Assembly (NCBI RefSeq): GCF_022230925.1
Contig: NZ_JAKKFH010000061.1
Location: 116,825 to 180,824, forward strand
Direction of reading: 5' to 3'
DNA from: Micromonospora alfalfae
Lineage (GTDB): Bacteria > Actinomycetota > Actinomycetes > Mycobacteriales > Micromonosporaceae
DNA: 64,000 bases
The translations under genes and the position numbers were made by a program. Below, piece by piece: positions 33,797 through 43,071 of this stretch; the first letter of the stretch is position 1; each line of letters opens with the position of its first letter. The notes beneath the pieces are model-generated. The model ran no database searches and had not been told where the DNA came from. It worked only from the letters and a program-made list of their open reading frames with translations.

Positions 33797-34362
33797 GGGT
33801 CGAGGGCCTGCCGCAGCTTGGCGAACTCGGCGGTCAACGCCGGCAGCGGGAAGTGCGCGTTCAGGCCGCTGGGGTTCGGCAGCACCCAGACCTGGGCCGG
33901 GCCCAGCCGGTCCGGTCGCGGGCCCAGCCCGGCCTTCGGTCGGGCGAAGGCGATCCGGTACGCGGTCACCCCGAGGATCGCCACCCAGCTCGGCCGGTAG
34001 CGCTCGGCCTTCACCGCCAACCCGGTCACCCCGGCGACCAGCTCCTCCGGGGTCAGCTCGGCGGCGCGGGCGGTGGCCCTGTTGCTCAGGCTGGTGATAC
34101 CCAGGCCCTGCCGCAACAGCTCGTCGCGTTCCCACGAGTGCAGTTGGCGGTCGGTGAAGCCGGCCCCGTGCAGGGCCGGCCAGAATCGGCTGCCCCGGCG
34201 GGCGAACGGCTCCCCCACCGCTGCCGAGTACAGGCCCGGGTTGTAGCCGCAGAACAGCACGCGCAGCCCGGGACCGATGATGTCCGGCAGACCCCGACCG
34301 GCCGCCGCCGCCACCTCCTGCGGGGTCGGCCGCCGCGCTGGCCCCACACGCTCCGCGTCCAT
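33793..34362 (-). CDS. mug: G/U mismatch-specific DNA glycosylase, Mug/TDG type
   Basis: A 189-residue uracil-DNA glycosylase superfamily protein. It has VLFCGYNPGLYSAAVGEPFA with the catalytic Asn of the GxNPG motif, HGAGFTDRQLHSWERDELL, GITSLSNRATARA, and the C-terminal strand LPNPSGLNAHFPLPALTAEF that inserts into the mismatch. Removes uracil or other modified bases from mismatched DNA. ATG at 34362 fits the family; upstream in-frame sequence is Arg-rich and unrelated. Overlaps the SRPBCC gene by 4 bp at the stops. Confidence 0.93.
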   Translation of the reverse strand: MDAERVGPARRPTPQEVAAAAGRGLPDIIGPGLRVLFCGYNPGLYSAAVGEPFARRGSRFWPALHGAGFTDRQLHSWERDELLRQGLGITSLSNRATARAAELTPEELVAGVTGLAVKAERYRPSWVAILGVTAYRIAFARPKAGLGPRPDRLGPAQVWVLPNPSGLNAHFPLPALTAEFAKLRQALDP

Positions 34363-34424
34363 CTCAGCGATCCTGCCGTACGCCCCGGTGCCAGACCCGG
34401 CACACGGCTTGACACTCTCAACGG

Positions 34425-35168
34425 ATGCAGTCAACCGACCACCTCGCCGCCAGCCGTCACGCGCGGATGCGCTGGAACACTCCGCTCTCGCCGGAGCACG
34501 CCGCGTTGCTGCTGCAACGGCTCGACGTTCGCCCCGGCGCACGGGTGCTCGACCTCGGCTGTGGTTGGGGTGAGCTGCTGCTGCGGGCGGTCGCCGCCGG
34601 CGGTGTCTCCGGCCCGGTCGCGACGCGCGGCGTCGGCGTCGACACCGACGAGGCCGCGCTCGCCCGAGGGCGGCGGCTGGCCGCGGGGCGGTCGCTGAAC
34701 CGGCACGTCGCCTTCGTGATGGGGGAAGCGGCGGCCTGGCAGGAGCCGGCCGACCGGGTCCTCTGCATCGGCTCGGCACATGCCTTCGGCGGCACCGAGG
34801 CCGCCCTCGACGCCCTCGCCGCAGTGGTCCGGCCCGGCGGGCGGCTGCTGTTCGGCGACGCGTACTGGGAACGGTCCCCCACGGCGGAGATCGCCGAAAT
34901 CTTCGGTCCGGAGGTCCCGACCCTCTCCGGGCTGGTCGAGACCGCCCGACAGCGGGGCTGGCGCTTGCTGCACCTGAGCACCGCCGACCAGCGGGAGTGG
35001 GACGACTTCGAGTCGACCTGGCTCGCCGGCCGGCAGGAGTGGCTGTTGGCGTACCCGGAGGATCCCCGCGCGGCCGAGGTCCGCGCGGAACTCGACGACA
35101 GGTTGCGCCAGTACGTCGGCGGTTACCGGGGTGTCCTCGGCCTCGGCTACCTCGTCCTCGGCCGCTGA
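34425..35168 (+). CDS. SAM-dependent class I methyltransferase
   Basis: A 247-residue methyltransferase. Motif I is GARVLDLGCGWGELLLRAV, the acidic residue binding ribose lies in VGVDTDEAALARG, and VRPGGRLLFGDAYWE follows. The C-terminal part (WRLLHLSTADQREWDDFES) is typical of small-molecule methyltransferases. Substrate is not predictable. It diverges from the glycosylase gene with 62 bp between them. Confidence 0.88.
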   Translation: MQSTDHLAASRHARMRWNTPLSPEHAALLLQRLDVRPGARVLDLGCGWGELLLRAVAAGGVSGPVATRGVGVDTDEAALARGRRLAAGRSLNRHVAFVMGEAAAWQEPADRVLCIGSAHAFGGTEAALDALAAVVRPGGRLLFGDAYWERSPTAEIAEIFGPEVPTLSGLVETARQRGWRLLHLSTADQREWDDFESTWLAGRQEWLLAYPEDPRAAEVRAELDDRLRQYVGGYRGVLGLGYLVLGR

Positions 35169-35313
35169 CCGTCCGCGGTTGCGGACCCGGCGCCCTCTAG
35201 CGGCTGAAGCCTGGACGTTTGACCCACCGCCCCGACCGGCGTGGGGAAGAGTGGTGGGCGAGAGCTGTCGTCGAGCAACGGGCGGCGGCACGGCGTCATG
35301 CGGAGGTTTTCGG

Positions 35314-36018
35314 ATGAGCGACACGTCTTCGGCCAGGCCCGCCCGCAACGTCGTCCTGGTCCATGGCGCGTACGCCGACGGGTCCTCCTGGTCCGACGTC
35401 ATCCCGCTGCTACAGCGGGCCGGGCTGACGGTCACCGCGGTCCAGAACCCGCTGACCTCCCTGGCCGACGACGTCGCGGCCACCAACCGCGCCCTCGACC
35501 GGCAGGACGGGCCGACGGTGCTGGTGGGCCACTCGTGGGCCGGCACGGTCATCAGCGAGGCCGGCAACCACCCGAGGGTCACCGCCCTGGTGTACGTCGC
35601 CGCCCGCGCACCGGACGCCGGCGAGGACTACGCCGCGCTCGCCGCCAGGTACCCCACGCCGCCCGCGAACGCCGGCCTCGTGCACCACGACGGGTACGCG
35701 CAGCTCAGCGAGAGCGCTTTCCTGGCCGACTTCGCCGGGGGAATCGAGCAGACCCGGGCCCGCGCTCTGTACGCGGTGCAGGGCCCGATCACCAAGAACC
35801 TCTTCGAGGGCCGCACGACGACGGCCGCCTGGCGGGACCGGCCCTGCTATTACTCGATCTCCACACAGGACCGCACCACCGCGCCGGAACTGGAGCGTTT
35901 CCTGGCCGATCGGATGAACGCGACGACCATCGAGGTCGAATCGTCGCATCTCGCCATGGTCACCCACCCGGAGACGATCGCCGACCTCATTCTGATGGCG
36001 ACCCGGGGCACCCGGTAG
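35314..36018 (+). CDS. Alpha/beta-fold hydrolase
   Basis: A 234-residue esterase-like enzyme. The oxyanion part is VVLVHGAYADGSSW, the nucleophile elbow is VLVGHSWAGTVISEA with Ser, a late Asp lies in STQDRTTAP and the catalytic His in EVESSHLAMVTHPE. This is the pattern of the non-heme-haloperoxidase-like/'alpha/beta hydrolase' proteins found widely in actinomycetes. GCGGAGG precedes the ATG at 35314. Confidence 0.92.
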   Translation: MSDTSSARPARNVVLVHGAYADGSSWSDVIPLLQRAGLTVTAVQNPLTSLADDVAATNRALDRQDGPTVLVGHSWAGTVISEAGNHPRVTALVYVAARAPDAGEDYAALAARYPTPPANAGLVHHDGYAQLSESAFLADFAGGIEQTRARALYAVQGPITKNLFEGRTTTAAWRDRPCYYSISTQDRTTAPELERFLADRMNATTIEVESSHLAMVTHPETIADLILMATRGTR

Positions 36019-36060
36019 GGCGGCAGCGGCTGGCCGCGGGACGGCCTGCCGACGTGGTGC

Positions 36061-36408
36061 TCAGGTCAGGGAACACGCGGATCCGCAGTACGGGCAGAAC
36101 GCGCGCTTGGCATTCGAGGTGACCTCGATGTCGCACAGCGCGCAGTGGCCGTTCTCCCACAGGCCCTGGTCGATCCCGAGGCCCCCGTCGTAGTAGTCGC
36201 GGTCCGGCCAGGCGACCAGTTCGACGTTGAGGCCCGGTTCGACCTCGTCCGCGTAGTAGGTGACGCTCGCCAGAGTCAGCGCAGTTCGCATGCCGTACGC
36301 CTCGGCTGTGTAGTGCGGCAGGGCCCGGCGCAGGACGTCGACCAGCTCGCGGACCGGCAGCGCCACGAGTTGCTCGGCGAGCCGTTCTCGATCTTCGTCG
36401 GTGCTCAT
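36061..36408 (-). CDS. Zinc-ribbon hypothetical protein
   Basis: A 115-residue protein ending in a four-Cys zinc ribbon (CALCDIEVTSNAKRAFCPYCG). The N-terminal part MSTDEDRERLAEQLVALP is helical and the centre contains an acidic, aromatic segment WPDRDYYDGGLG. TATCGT ends 7 nt before ATG 36408, supporting that start over GTG at 36435. Function unknown. It is convergent to the hydrolase gene. Confidence 0.75.
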   Translation of the reverse strand: MSTDEDRERLAEQLVALPVRELVDVLRRALPHYTAEAYGMRTALTLASVTYYADEVEPGLNVELVAWPDRDYYDGGLGIDQGLWENGHCALCDIEVTSNAKRAFCPYCGSACSLT

Positions 36409-36435
36409 CGCACCGACGATACGTCTTACCTCCAC

Positions 36436-36714
36436 CCCGCCGTCGGCCGTGCACGGGCGTAGTCGGACCGGAACACGTGGGCTTGACGGGGCCTAGACAT
36501 CGGAGGTTTACTGCGTCAACGATGCCAGTCGATGAATTTAGATCGTCCATTGTGGGACGTCTGCATCTTCGGCCGGTGTCACCGCCCAACCCCTGCACCC
36601 CCACCACCACCTCAGCCGAGCATCGGCGGCCCGGCTTCCGCACCACCGCCATCGCGGCCTCCGGCCTGCCCGTGCGCACAGCCTGAGGTAGACGCTCAGC
36701 AGAGGAGCAAGACC
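36436..36714. other. Intergenic region before the ThuA gene
   Basis: The 279 bp are less GC-rich near 36500-36560 than the surroundings. A TTGACG hexamer lies at about 36483 and TTTACT about 18 nt further on, a possible promoter for the downstream secreted-protein gene. No coding sequence is supported. Confidence 0.35.
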
Positions 36715-37902
36715 ATGCGTTCCCGTCCCCGCCTGTTGGCACTCGTCACCGGCCTGGCCGTCATGCTGGCCAGCCTGGTCGCACTGCCGACCCCCGCCTC
36801 GGCGGCACCACTGACCAAGGTCCTGGTGTTCAGCAAGACCGCCGGCTTCCGGCACTCGTCCATCCCCAACGGCATCGCCGCGATCCAGCAGCTCGGCTCG
36901 GCAAACGGCTTCACCGTCACCTCGACCGAGGACGCCGCCCAGTTCACCACCTCCAACCTGGCCCAGTACCAGGCGGTGGTCTTCATGTCGACCACCGGCG
37001 ACGTCCTCAACGCCAGCCAGCAGAGCGCGTTCGAGTCGTACATCGCCGCCGGTGGTGGCTACGTCGGCGTGCACGCCGCTGCCGACACCGAGTACAGCTG
37101 GCCGTGGTACGGCTCGCTGGTCGGCGCATGGTTCGACTCGCACCCGGCGATCCAGAACGCCACGGTGCGGATCGAGGACCAGACCAACCCCTCGACCGCC
37201 CACCTCGGCACCACCTGGGTCCGCTCCGACGAGTGGTACAACTACCGCACCAACCCCCGGTCCAGCGCGCGGGTGCTGGCCAGCCTCGACGAGTCGTCCT
37301 ACAGCGGCGGCAACATGAACGGCGACCACCCGATCACCTGGTGCAAGGCCTACGGTGGCGGGCGTGCCTGGTACACGGGCCTCGGGCACACCGAGGCGTC
37401 GTACACCGACCCGAACTTCACCCGGATGCTGCTCGGTGGCCTCCAGGTCGCCGCGGGTTCCGTGACGGCCGACTGCTCGCCGCGCACCACGACCCCGCCG
37501 CCCACCGTCAGCGGCTCCACCCTGCGGGCCCGCGCCAACAACCAGTACGTCAGCGCGCCCAACTCGACCACCGCGCTGATCGCCAACAAGACCTCGGTGA
37601 ACACCAGCGAGCGGTTCGACCTGGTCAACCTGGCCAACGGCAACGTGGCGCTGCGGGCCAAGAGCAACTCGCAGTACGTCGCGGCCGAGAACGCCGGGGC
37701 CGCCGCGCTGATCGCCAACCGTGCCACCGCTGGCGCCTGGGAGACGTTCCAGCTGGTTCGCAACTCCGACGGCACGGTGAGCCTGCGGGCCACCGTGAAC
37801 AACCGCTACGTCGCCGCCGACAACGCGGGCGCGTCACCGCTGATCGCCAACCGCACCTCCATCGGTCAGTGGGAGAAGTTCGACCTGGTCACCACCAACT
37901 GA
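36715..37902 (+). CDS. Secreted ThuA-domain protein with fascin-like tail
   Basis: A 395-residue secreted protein. A signal peptide (about 1-32, LLALVTGLAVMLASLVALPTPASA) precedes a ThuA domain (about 35-260), a class-I-glutamine-amidotransferase-like fold with FSKTAGFRHSSIPNGIAAI, GGGYVGVHAAADTEYSW and YGGGRAWYTGLGHTEASY. After a Thr/Pro linker, three repeats of about 42 residues (TLRARANNQYVSAP..., VALRAKSNSQYVAAEN, VSLRATVNNRYVAADN) form a fascin-like beta-trefoil, probably carbohydrate-binding. AGAGGAG precedes the ATG. The next gene carries the same trefoil, suggesting a joint extracellular role in polysaccharide or trehalose metabolism. Confidence 0.92.
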   Translation: MRSRPRLLALVTGLAVMLASLVALPTPASAAPLTKVLVFSKTAGFRHSSIPNGIAAIQQLGSANGFTVTSTEDAAQFTTSNLAQYQAVVFMSTTGDVLNASQQSAFESYIAAGGGYVGVHAAADTEYSWPWYGSLVGAWFDSHPAIQNATVRIEDQTNPSTAHLGTTWVRSDEWYNYRTNPRSSARVLASLDESSYSGGNMNGDHPITWCKAYGGGRAWYTGLGHTEASYTDPNFTRMLLGGLQVAAGSVTADCSPRTTTPPPTVSGSTLRARANNQYVSAPNSTTALIANKTSVNTSERFDLVNLANGNVALRAKSNSQYVAAENAGAAALIANRATAGAWETFQLVRNSDGTVSLRATVNNRYVAADNAGASPLIANRTSIGQWEKFDLVTTN

Positions 37903-37988
37903 CCTGATCCCCCCGCTCGCTCTCCACCACCACCTGGTCGTGGCGCGCCCCCGCGCGCCCGTCCCCCGGTCGTCGAGAAAGGACGATC

Positions 37989-40820
37989 ATGCTCTCGTAT
38001 CCCCGGCGCTGGCCCCGGGCGCTCTTCGCGGCGGTTCTCACCGTCGCAAGCGCGGCCCTCGCTGTGGCTGCACCGTCCACCGCGCAGGCTGCGGTGATTC
38101 CCGCCTCCGACTATCAGCAGGTCAAGCTCGCCACCGGTTCGGGCGAGCTGGGTGAGGCCATGTCCCTGGCCGTTCTGCCCAACCGCTCGGTGCTGCACAC
38201 CGCCCGCAACGGTGTCCTACGGGTTACCGACGTGGCCGGCAACACCAAGGTCTCCGGCACCCTGTCGGTCTACACCCACGACGAGGAGGGGTTGCAGGGC
38301 GTCGCCGTCGACCCCAGCTTCGCCACCAACCGGTGGATCTACCTGTACTACTCGCCCACGTTGAGCACCCCGTCCGGGGACGCCCCGACCACCGGTTCGC
38401 AGTCTGACTGGGACCGGTGGAAGGGGCACCTGCGGCTGTCGCGGTTCACCCTCAACAGCGACGACACGCTCAACCTGGGCAGCGAGAAGATCGTGCTCCA
38501 GGTCGCCAATGACCGTGGGCAGTGCTGCCACGTCGGCGGTGACCTGGACTTCGACGCCGCCGGCAACCTGTACCTGACCACCGGCGACGACACCAACCCG
38601 TTCGAGTCGTCCGGCTACGCGCCGCTCGACGAGCGGACCAACCGCAACCCGCAGTTCGACGCCCAGCGCTCGGCGGGCAACACCAACGACCTGCGGGGCA
38701 AGCTGCTGCGGATCAAGCCGCAGGCCGACGGGACGTACACGATCCCGTCAGGCAACCTGTTCGCGCCCGGCACGGCCAACACCCGTCCCGAGATCTACGC
38801 GATGGGTCTGCGCAACCCGTTCCGGATGAGCGTCGACAAGGGGACCGGCGTCGTCTACCTCGGCGACTACGGCCCGGACGCGGGAAGCACGAACTCCAGC
38901 CGGGGCCCCCAGGGTCAGGTCGAGTTCAACCGCATCGCGGCGCCCGGCAACTTCGGCTGGCCGTACTGCACCGGCAGCAACACGAGCACCGAAACATACA
39001 ATGAATACACCTTCCCGTCCGGGCCGTCGCAGTCCAAGTACAACTGCACGGGCGGGCCGACGAACAACTCGTTCCGCAACACCGGGCTCGGCACGTTGCC
39101 CGCGGCGAAGCCGGCCTGGATCAAGTACGCGGGTGACTCCGGTTCGCCGTCGGAGTTCGGCAGCGGCTCGGAGTCGCCGATGGGCGGGCCGGTCTACCGG
39201 TACAACGCCTCGCTCAACTCCAGCATCAAGTTCCCGCAGTCGCTGGACGGCCAGTTCTTCGCCGGCGAGTACGGCCGCCGTTGGATCAAGGCCATCAAGG
39301 TCAACTCCGACGGCTCGCGCGGGGAGATCTCCAACTTCCCGTGGAGCGGCACGCAGGTCATGGACATGGCCTTCGGCCCGGACGGCGCGCTCTACGTGCT
39401 GGACTACGGCACCGGCTCGAACAACCAGGCGCTGTTCCGGATCGAGTACATCGGTGGTGGCAACCGCAACCCGATCGCTGTCGCCTCGGCCAACCCCACG
39501 TCGGGGGCCAACCCGCTGACCGTCAACTTCTCCTCGGCCGGCAGTTCCGACCCCGAGGGCGGCGCGCTCAGCTACCTGTGGACCTTCGGCGACGGCACCA
39601 CGTCGACGGCGGCGAACCCCACCAAGACGTACACCACGAACGGCTCGTACAGCCCCACCCTGAAGGTCACCGACCCGACCGGCCTGTCCGGCACGGCGAG
39701 CCTGATCGTCACCGTGGGCAACACCGCACCGACGGTGTCCCTCACCGCGCCCAGCGACGGGCAACTGTTCACCTTCGGTGACACGGTGCCCTACCAGATC
39801 TCGGTGAGCGACCCGCAGGACGGCACCATCGACTGCTCCAAGGTGAGCCTGACGTACGCGCTGGGCCACGACAGCCACGCCCACCAGATCACCTCGAAGA
39901 CCGGGTGCAGTGGCTCGATCACCTTGCCGACCGACGGTGAGCATGACTCGGCCGCCAACATCTACGGGGTGTTCGACGCCGCGTACACCGACAACGGCGG
40001 GCTGACCACGCACAGCATCAAGACCCTGCAACCGAAGCACCGCCAGGGTGAGCACTTCGGCGCCCAGTCCGGCGTCCAGGCCACCGACCACACCAGCGCC
40101 GAGGGTGGCCGCACGGCCGGGTTCATCGAGAACAACGACTGGATCTCCTACCAGCCGTACAACCTGTCCAACGCCAACCGCATCACGGTACGGGCGTCGT
40201 CGGCCGGCGCCGGTGGCACCATCGAGGTCCGGGCCGGGTCGGCCACCGGAAGCCTGCTGGGCACCGTCACGGTGCCGGTGACGGGCAACTGGGAGACCTT
40301 CGTCGAGGCGTCCGGCACGATCAGCAACCCACCCACCGCGTCGACGACGTTGTACCTGGTCTTCAAGGGTGGGTCGGGCTACCTGTTCGACGTCGACGCG
40401 TTCACCTTCGCGACCGGCACCGGTAGCAGCGCACCGGCGAGCACCCTGCGGGCGCAGGTCAACAGCCAGTACGTGTCGGCGGTCGGCACCACGGCACTGA
40501 TCGCCAACAAGGCCAGCGTCGGCACGACCGAGCAGTTCGACCGGGTGGACGCCGGCAACGGCAACATCGCCCTGCGGTCGCGCGCCAACGGGCTCTACGT
40601 CTCCGCGGAGAACGCGGGCGCGGAGCCGTTGATCGCCAACCGCACGTCCGTGGGTGCGTGGGAGACCTTCCAGCTCATCAACAACTCCGACGGAACGGTC
40701 AGTCTGCGCGCCACGATCAACAACCAGATCGTGGCCGCCGAGAACGCCGGGGCGGGATCGCTCATCGCCAACCGCGCCTCGGTTGGCTCCTGGGAGAGGT
40801 TCATCCTGACCACGGGCTGA
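37989..40820 (+). CDS. Secreted glucose/sorbosone dehydrogenase-like protein with PKD, CBM and fascin-like modules
   Basis: A 943-residue multidomain secreted protein. A signal peptide (1-35, ending STAQA) is followed by a six-bladed GSDH propeller (about 40-490; DEEGLQGVAVDPSFATNRWIY, QCCHVGGDLDFDAAGNLYLT, GLRNPFRMSVD, GNFGWPYC, MDMAFGPDGALYVLDYG), a PKD domain (about 500-580), a linker domain with paired Cys, a family-6-type carbohydrate-binding module (about 680-815, GRTAGFIENNDWISY) and a fascin-like beta-trefoil close to that of the preceding gene. PQQ-dependent sugar oxidation is known for the propeller family; the actual sugar is unknown. Gene begins 86 bp after the ThuA gene; GTCGAGAAAGGACG precedes its ATG. 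Confidence 0.92.
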   Translation: MLSYPRRWPRALFAAVLTVASAALAVAAPSTAQAAVIPASDYQQVKLATGSGELGEAMSLAVLPNRSVLHTARNGVLRVTDVAGNTKVSGTLSVYTHDEEGLQGVAVDPSFATNRWIYLYYSPTLSTPSGDAPTTGSQSDWDRWKGHLRLSRFTLNSDDTLNLGSEKIVLQVANDRGQCCHVGGDLDFDAAGNLYLTTGDDTNPFESSGYAPLDERTNRNPQFDAQRSAGNTNDLRGKLLRIKPQADGTYTIPSGNLFAPGTANTRPEIYAMGLRNPFRMSVDKGTGVVYLGDYGPDAGSTNSSRGPQGQVEFNRIAAPGNFGWPYCTGSNTSTETYNEYTFPSGPSQSKYNCTGGPTNNSFRNTGLGTLPAAKPAWIKYAGDSGSPSEFGSGSESPMGGPVYRYNASLNSSIKFPQSLDGQFFAGEYGRRWIKAIKVNSDGSRGEISNFPWSGTQVMDMAFGPDGALYVLDYGTGSNNQALFRIEYIGGGNRNPIAVASANPTSGANPLTVNFSSAGSSDPEGGALSYLWTFGDGTTSTAANPTKTYTTNGSYSPTLKVTDPTGLSGTASLIVTVGNTAPTVSLTAPSDGQLFTFGDTVPYQISVSDPQDGTIDCSKVSLTYALGHDSHAHQITSKTGCSGSITLPTDGEHDSAANIYGVFDAAYTDNGGLTTHSIKTLQPKHRQGEHFGAQSGVQATDHTSAEGGRTAGFIENNDWISYQPYNLSNANRITVRASSAGAGGTIEVRAGSATGSLLGTVTVPVTGNWETFVEASGTISNPPTASTTLYLVFKGGSGYLFDVDAFTFATGTGSSAPASTLRAQVNSQYVSAVGTTALIANKASVGTTEQFDRVDAGNGNIALRSRANGLYVSAENAGAEPLIANRTSVGAWETFQLINNSDGTVSLRATINNQIVAAENAGAGSLIANRASVGSWERFILTTG

Positions 40821-40830
40821 CGAACGAGTG

Positions 40831-40869
40831 GTGGGGCCCGGTCTGGTCGCTGACCAGGCCGGGCCCTAC
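40831..40869. terminator. Bidirectional hairpin terminator
   Basis: Arms 40834-40848 and 40852-40866 pair over 15 positions (one G-T) with a GCT loop, and pairing can extend three bases outward. It lies between the dehydrogenase gene and the convergent XRE gene and overlaps the latter's stop codon. Confidence 0.75.
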
Positions 40870-41645
40870 CGTGTGAAGTAGGCGGCGCTCTGCTGGTCCG
40901 CCGGGTAGTAGGACTCCACAGCGATCTCCTCGATGGTGATGTCCATCGGCGTGCCGAACGTGGTGATGGTCGAGAACAGCCGCAGCTCGCGCCCACCGAT
41001 CCGCAGGATCATCGGGATCACCACGTCGGCGTCGACCCGTTGGTCCGGCGGCTCCTCGGGCAGCGGGTTCAGCAGTTCGTCGTAGAGCGCCGCGAGTTCC
41101 GCGTCGGGAGCGGCGGCGAGCTGACGCGAGATCCGGCTGCGGAACACCGCCCGCACGTCCGCCAGGTTGACGACCAGGGGTGCGAGCCCGCGCGGGTGCA
41201 GACCCAGCCGAACCAGGTTCACCGGTGGGCGCAACAGGTCGGGCGCCGCGTACGCGAAGAACGGGTCGACGGCGCTGTTGGTGAGCACGATGTTCCACCG
41301 GCGGTCGAAGACCAGCGCCGGATACGGCTCGTGCGCCTGGAGCACCCTGCGGACCGCGTCGAGGGCGCCCGACAGGGCGGTGTCGTCGAGCGGGCGCTGC
41401 GCGTACCGGGGTGCGAAGCCGGCGGCGAGCAACAGCTGGTTGCGGTCACGCAGCGGCACGTGGAGCTGGTCGGCGAGCCGGATGATCATGTCGGCGCTCG
41501 GCGTGGACCTGCCGGTCTCGACCAGGCTGACGTGCCGAGCCGAGACATCCGCGGCGATCGCCAGGTCAAGTTGGCTGAGCCCTCGGCGCTTGCGCCACTG
41601 CCGCAGGAGTTCCCCGACCGCATACATGATCATGAGCCTACTCAT
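40866..41645 (-). CDS. XRE regulator with MmyB-like ligand domain
   Basis: A 259-residue DNA-binding protein. The helix-turn-helix is GELLRQWRKRRGLSQLDLAI followed by VSARHVSLVETGRSTPSADMII. The C-terminal PAS-like MmyB ligand domain contains ALVFDRRWNIVLTNSAVDPFF, a typical signature. ATG at 41645 is chosen with GGAGCG upstream; internal ATGs at 41633 and 41627 are alternatives. It diverges from the NTF2-like gene with 69 bp between starts, so it probably controls that gene. Confidence 0.92.
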   Translation of the reverse strand: MSRLMIMYAVGELLRQWRKRRGLSQLDLAIAADVSARHVSLVETGRSTPSADMIIRLADQLHVPLRDRNQLLLAAGFAPRYAQRPLDDTALSGALDAVRRVLQAHEPYPALVFDRRWNIVLTNSAVDPFFAYAAPDLLRPPVNLVRLGLHPRGLAPLVVNLADVRAVFRSRISRQLAAAPDAELAALYDELLNPLPEEPPDQRVDADVVIPMILRIGGRELRLFSTITTFGTPMDITIEEIAVESYYPADQQSAAYFTR

Positions 41646-41714
41646 CGTCGCTCCGGGCGCCATGAAGTGCGATGTCATCGACAAGCGCACGAGGCCGGGG
41701 AAACACTTGCGGCC

Positions 41715-42101
41715 ATGACCACCGAGAACAAGAGCATCGTCGGACGTGCGTTGGCGGGGCTTGTCGACACCGGAGACGTCGACACGCTCGCCTCGTACCT
41801 GAGCGAGGACTTCACCCATCACCGGTCGGATTCGACGACCTCGACCAGGGCGCAGTGGCTCGCCGCGGTTCGCGCCGCAGTGGGCCCGACCGCCGGCATG
41901 CGGGTCGACATCCTGCACCTGCTGGCCGACGGTGACCACGTCGTGGTGCACTCACGACGCCGACTCCCCGACGGAGGGCCGGAGATCGTGGTGGTCGACG
42001 TGCTGCGGATCGCCGACGGACTCATCGCGCAGGTGTGGGAAGTCATCGAACCGGCAGGCCAGGCGGCCGCCAACGGCGCGTGGTGGAACGCGGGTGTCTA
42101 G
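41715..42101 (+). CDS. NTF2-like/SnoaL-type protein
   Basis: A 128-residue protein of the NTF2-like superfamily. The helix MTTENKSIVGRALAGLVDTG, the segment YLSEDFTHHRSD, and the sheet residues DGDHVVVHSRRRLPDGG and VVDVLRIADGLIAQVWEVIEP are typical of SnoaL-like small-molecule cyclases or ligand-binding proteins. The MmyB-type regulator next to it often governs such oxidative-metabolism genes. Its TAG stop shares CTAG with the stop of the convergent gene. Confidence 0.88.
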   Translation: MTTENKSIVGRALAGLVDTGDVDTLASYLSEDFTHHRSDSTTSTRAQWLAAVRAAVGPTAGMRVDILHLLADGDHVVVHSRRRLPDGGPEIVVVDVLRIADGLIAQVWEVIEPAGQAAANGAWWNAGV

Positions 42102-43042
42102 ATCGGGAAGCGACCGTGGCGCCAGTGCCAGTGGCCACCGGCCCGCAGGTGGTCGATGATCGCGCGCTGGAGCGCAGTGCGGCGTGGCAGTTCGTCGAGC
42201 GGCGTGGTCAGGGTCCGGAACCCGAACCGCAGCACCTCGATGTCGGCGTCCGGCCCCGCGGACTCGTCGTAGGGCTCCAGCTCGAACCGGCGCTGGAACC
42301 GCACGATGTTGGAGTCCTCGGGAAGGTAGTCGCGCAGCTGCGGGTCGAGCAGCCACGAGGCACAGGAGAACGCTGTGTAGCGCTCGTCGGGGAAGTGCCG
42401 GGGAAAGAACGCGCGGGCCTCGTCGAGGGACGCCTCGATCGCCTCCGGGGTCAACGGCCCCGACTCGGGTACGTGCAGGCCGATGGCGCCGTCACCGCGC
42501 TGGTGTTGCAGCCGACCCAGCTCGTAGACGCTGCCGCGCGAGTGCAGCGTCAGCCAGCTCTGCATGATCGGCCAACCCTCGCCGCGCATCCGTCGGTCGA
42601 CAGCGAGGTTGCGGCCCAGGTCAGCAAGGGTCACCCAGGTCACGGCATCGGGGACGCCGTGGTCGCCGTGGTAACCGCGCACCACGTCGACCAGGGCCAG
42701 GTACGCGTACACGTAGAGGTGCCGCCAGGCGGGCCCTCGCTCTCGCGGCAGCTCCGGGCCGGGCGACAGCCAGTCGTAGCCGGCGAGGTCGGCGCGGACC
42801 AGGGCGATCGAACGGTCGAGCAGCCAGCGCAGCTCCGGAGTCCAGTGCGGAGAGTCGGGGTCGGGCCAGCCCGCCATGATTTCGGCGGCGTCGTCCGGCC
42901 GCACGGCGAGCCGGTCGAGGATGGCGGGCGCGTCGGCAGCGGCTGGCAACGGAGCTGACGGCCGGTCACCGGCGAGCCGGTGCACGCGGTCGACCTCCTC
43001 GACGGGCACTGCGAGCCGGGCGGCGATATCGTCCAGATCCAC
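42098..43042 (-). CDS. Acyltransferase-domain protein, NAT_N/GNAT_C type
   Basis: A 314-residue protein resembling the actinobacterial 'acyltransferase domain-containing' family (N-terminal DUF5596-like helical part and a GNAT-like C-terminal part). The N-terminus VDLDDIAARLAVPVEEVDRV is typical, and the C-terminal half includes GLHVPESGPLTPEAIEASLD, ARAFFPRHFPDERYTAFSC and SWLLDPQLRDYLPEDSNIVRF. GTG at 43042 lies 7 nt after TAGGGT on the minus strand, a leaderless configuration. Substrate unknown. The family name is from recall. Confidence 0.75.
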   Translation of the reverse strand: MDLDDIAARLAVPVEEVDRVHRLAGDRPSAPLPAAADAPAILDRLAVRPDDAAEIMAGWPDPDSPHWTPELRWLLDRSIALVRADLAGYDWLSPGPELPRERGPAWRHLYVYAYLALVDVVRGYHGDHGVPDAVTWVTLADLGRNLAVDRRMRGEGWPIMQSWLTLHSRGSVYELGRLQHQRGDGAIGLHVPESGPLTPEAIEASLDEARAFFPRHFPDERYTAFSCASWLLDPQLRDYLPEDSNIVRFQRRFELEPYDESAGPDADIEVLRFGFRTLTTPLDELPRRTALQRAIIDHLRAGGHWHWRHGRFPI

Positions 43043-43071
43043 GCCGACGACCCTACCGGCGAGCGCGCAAC

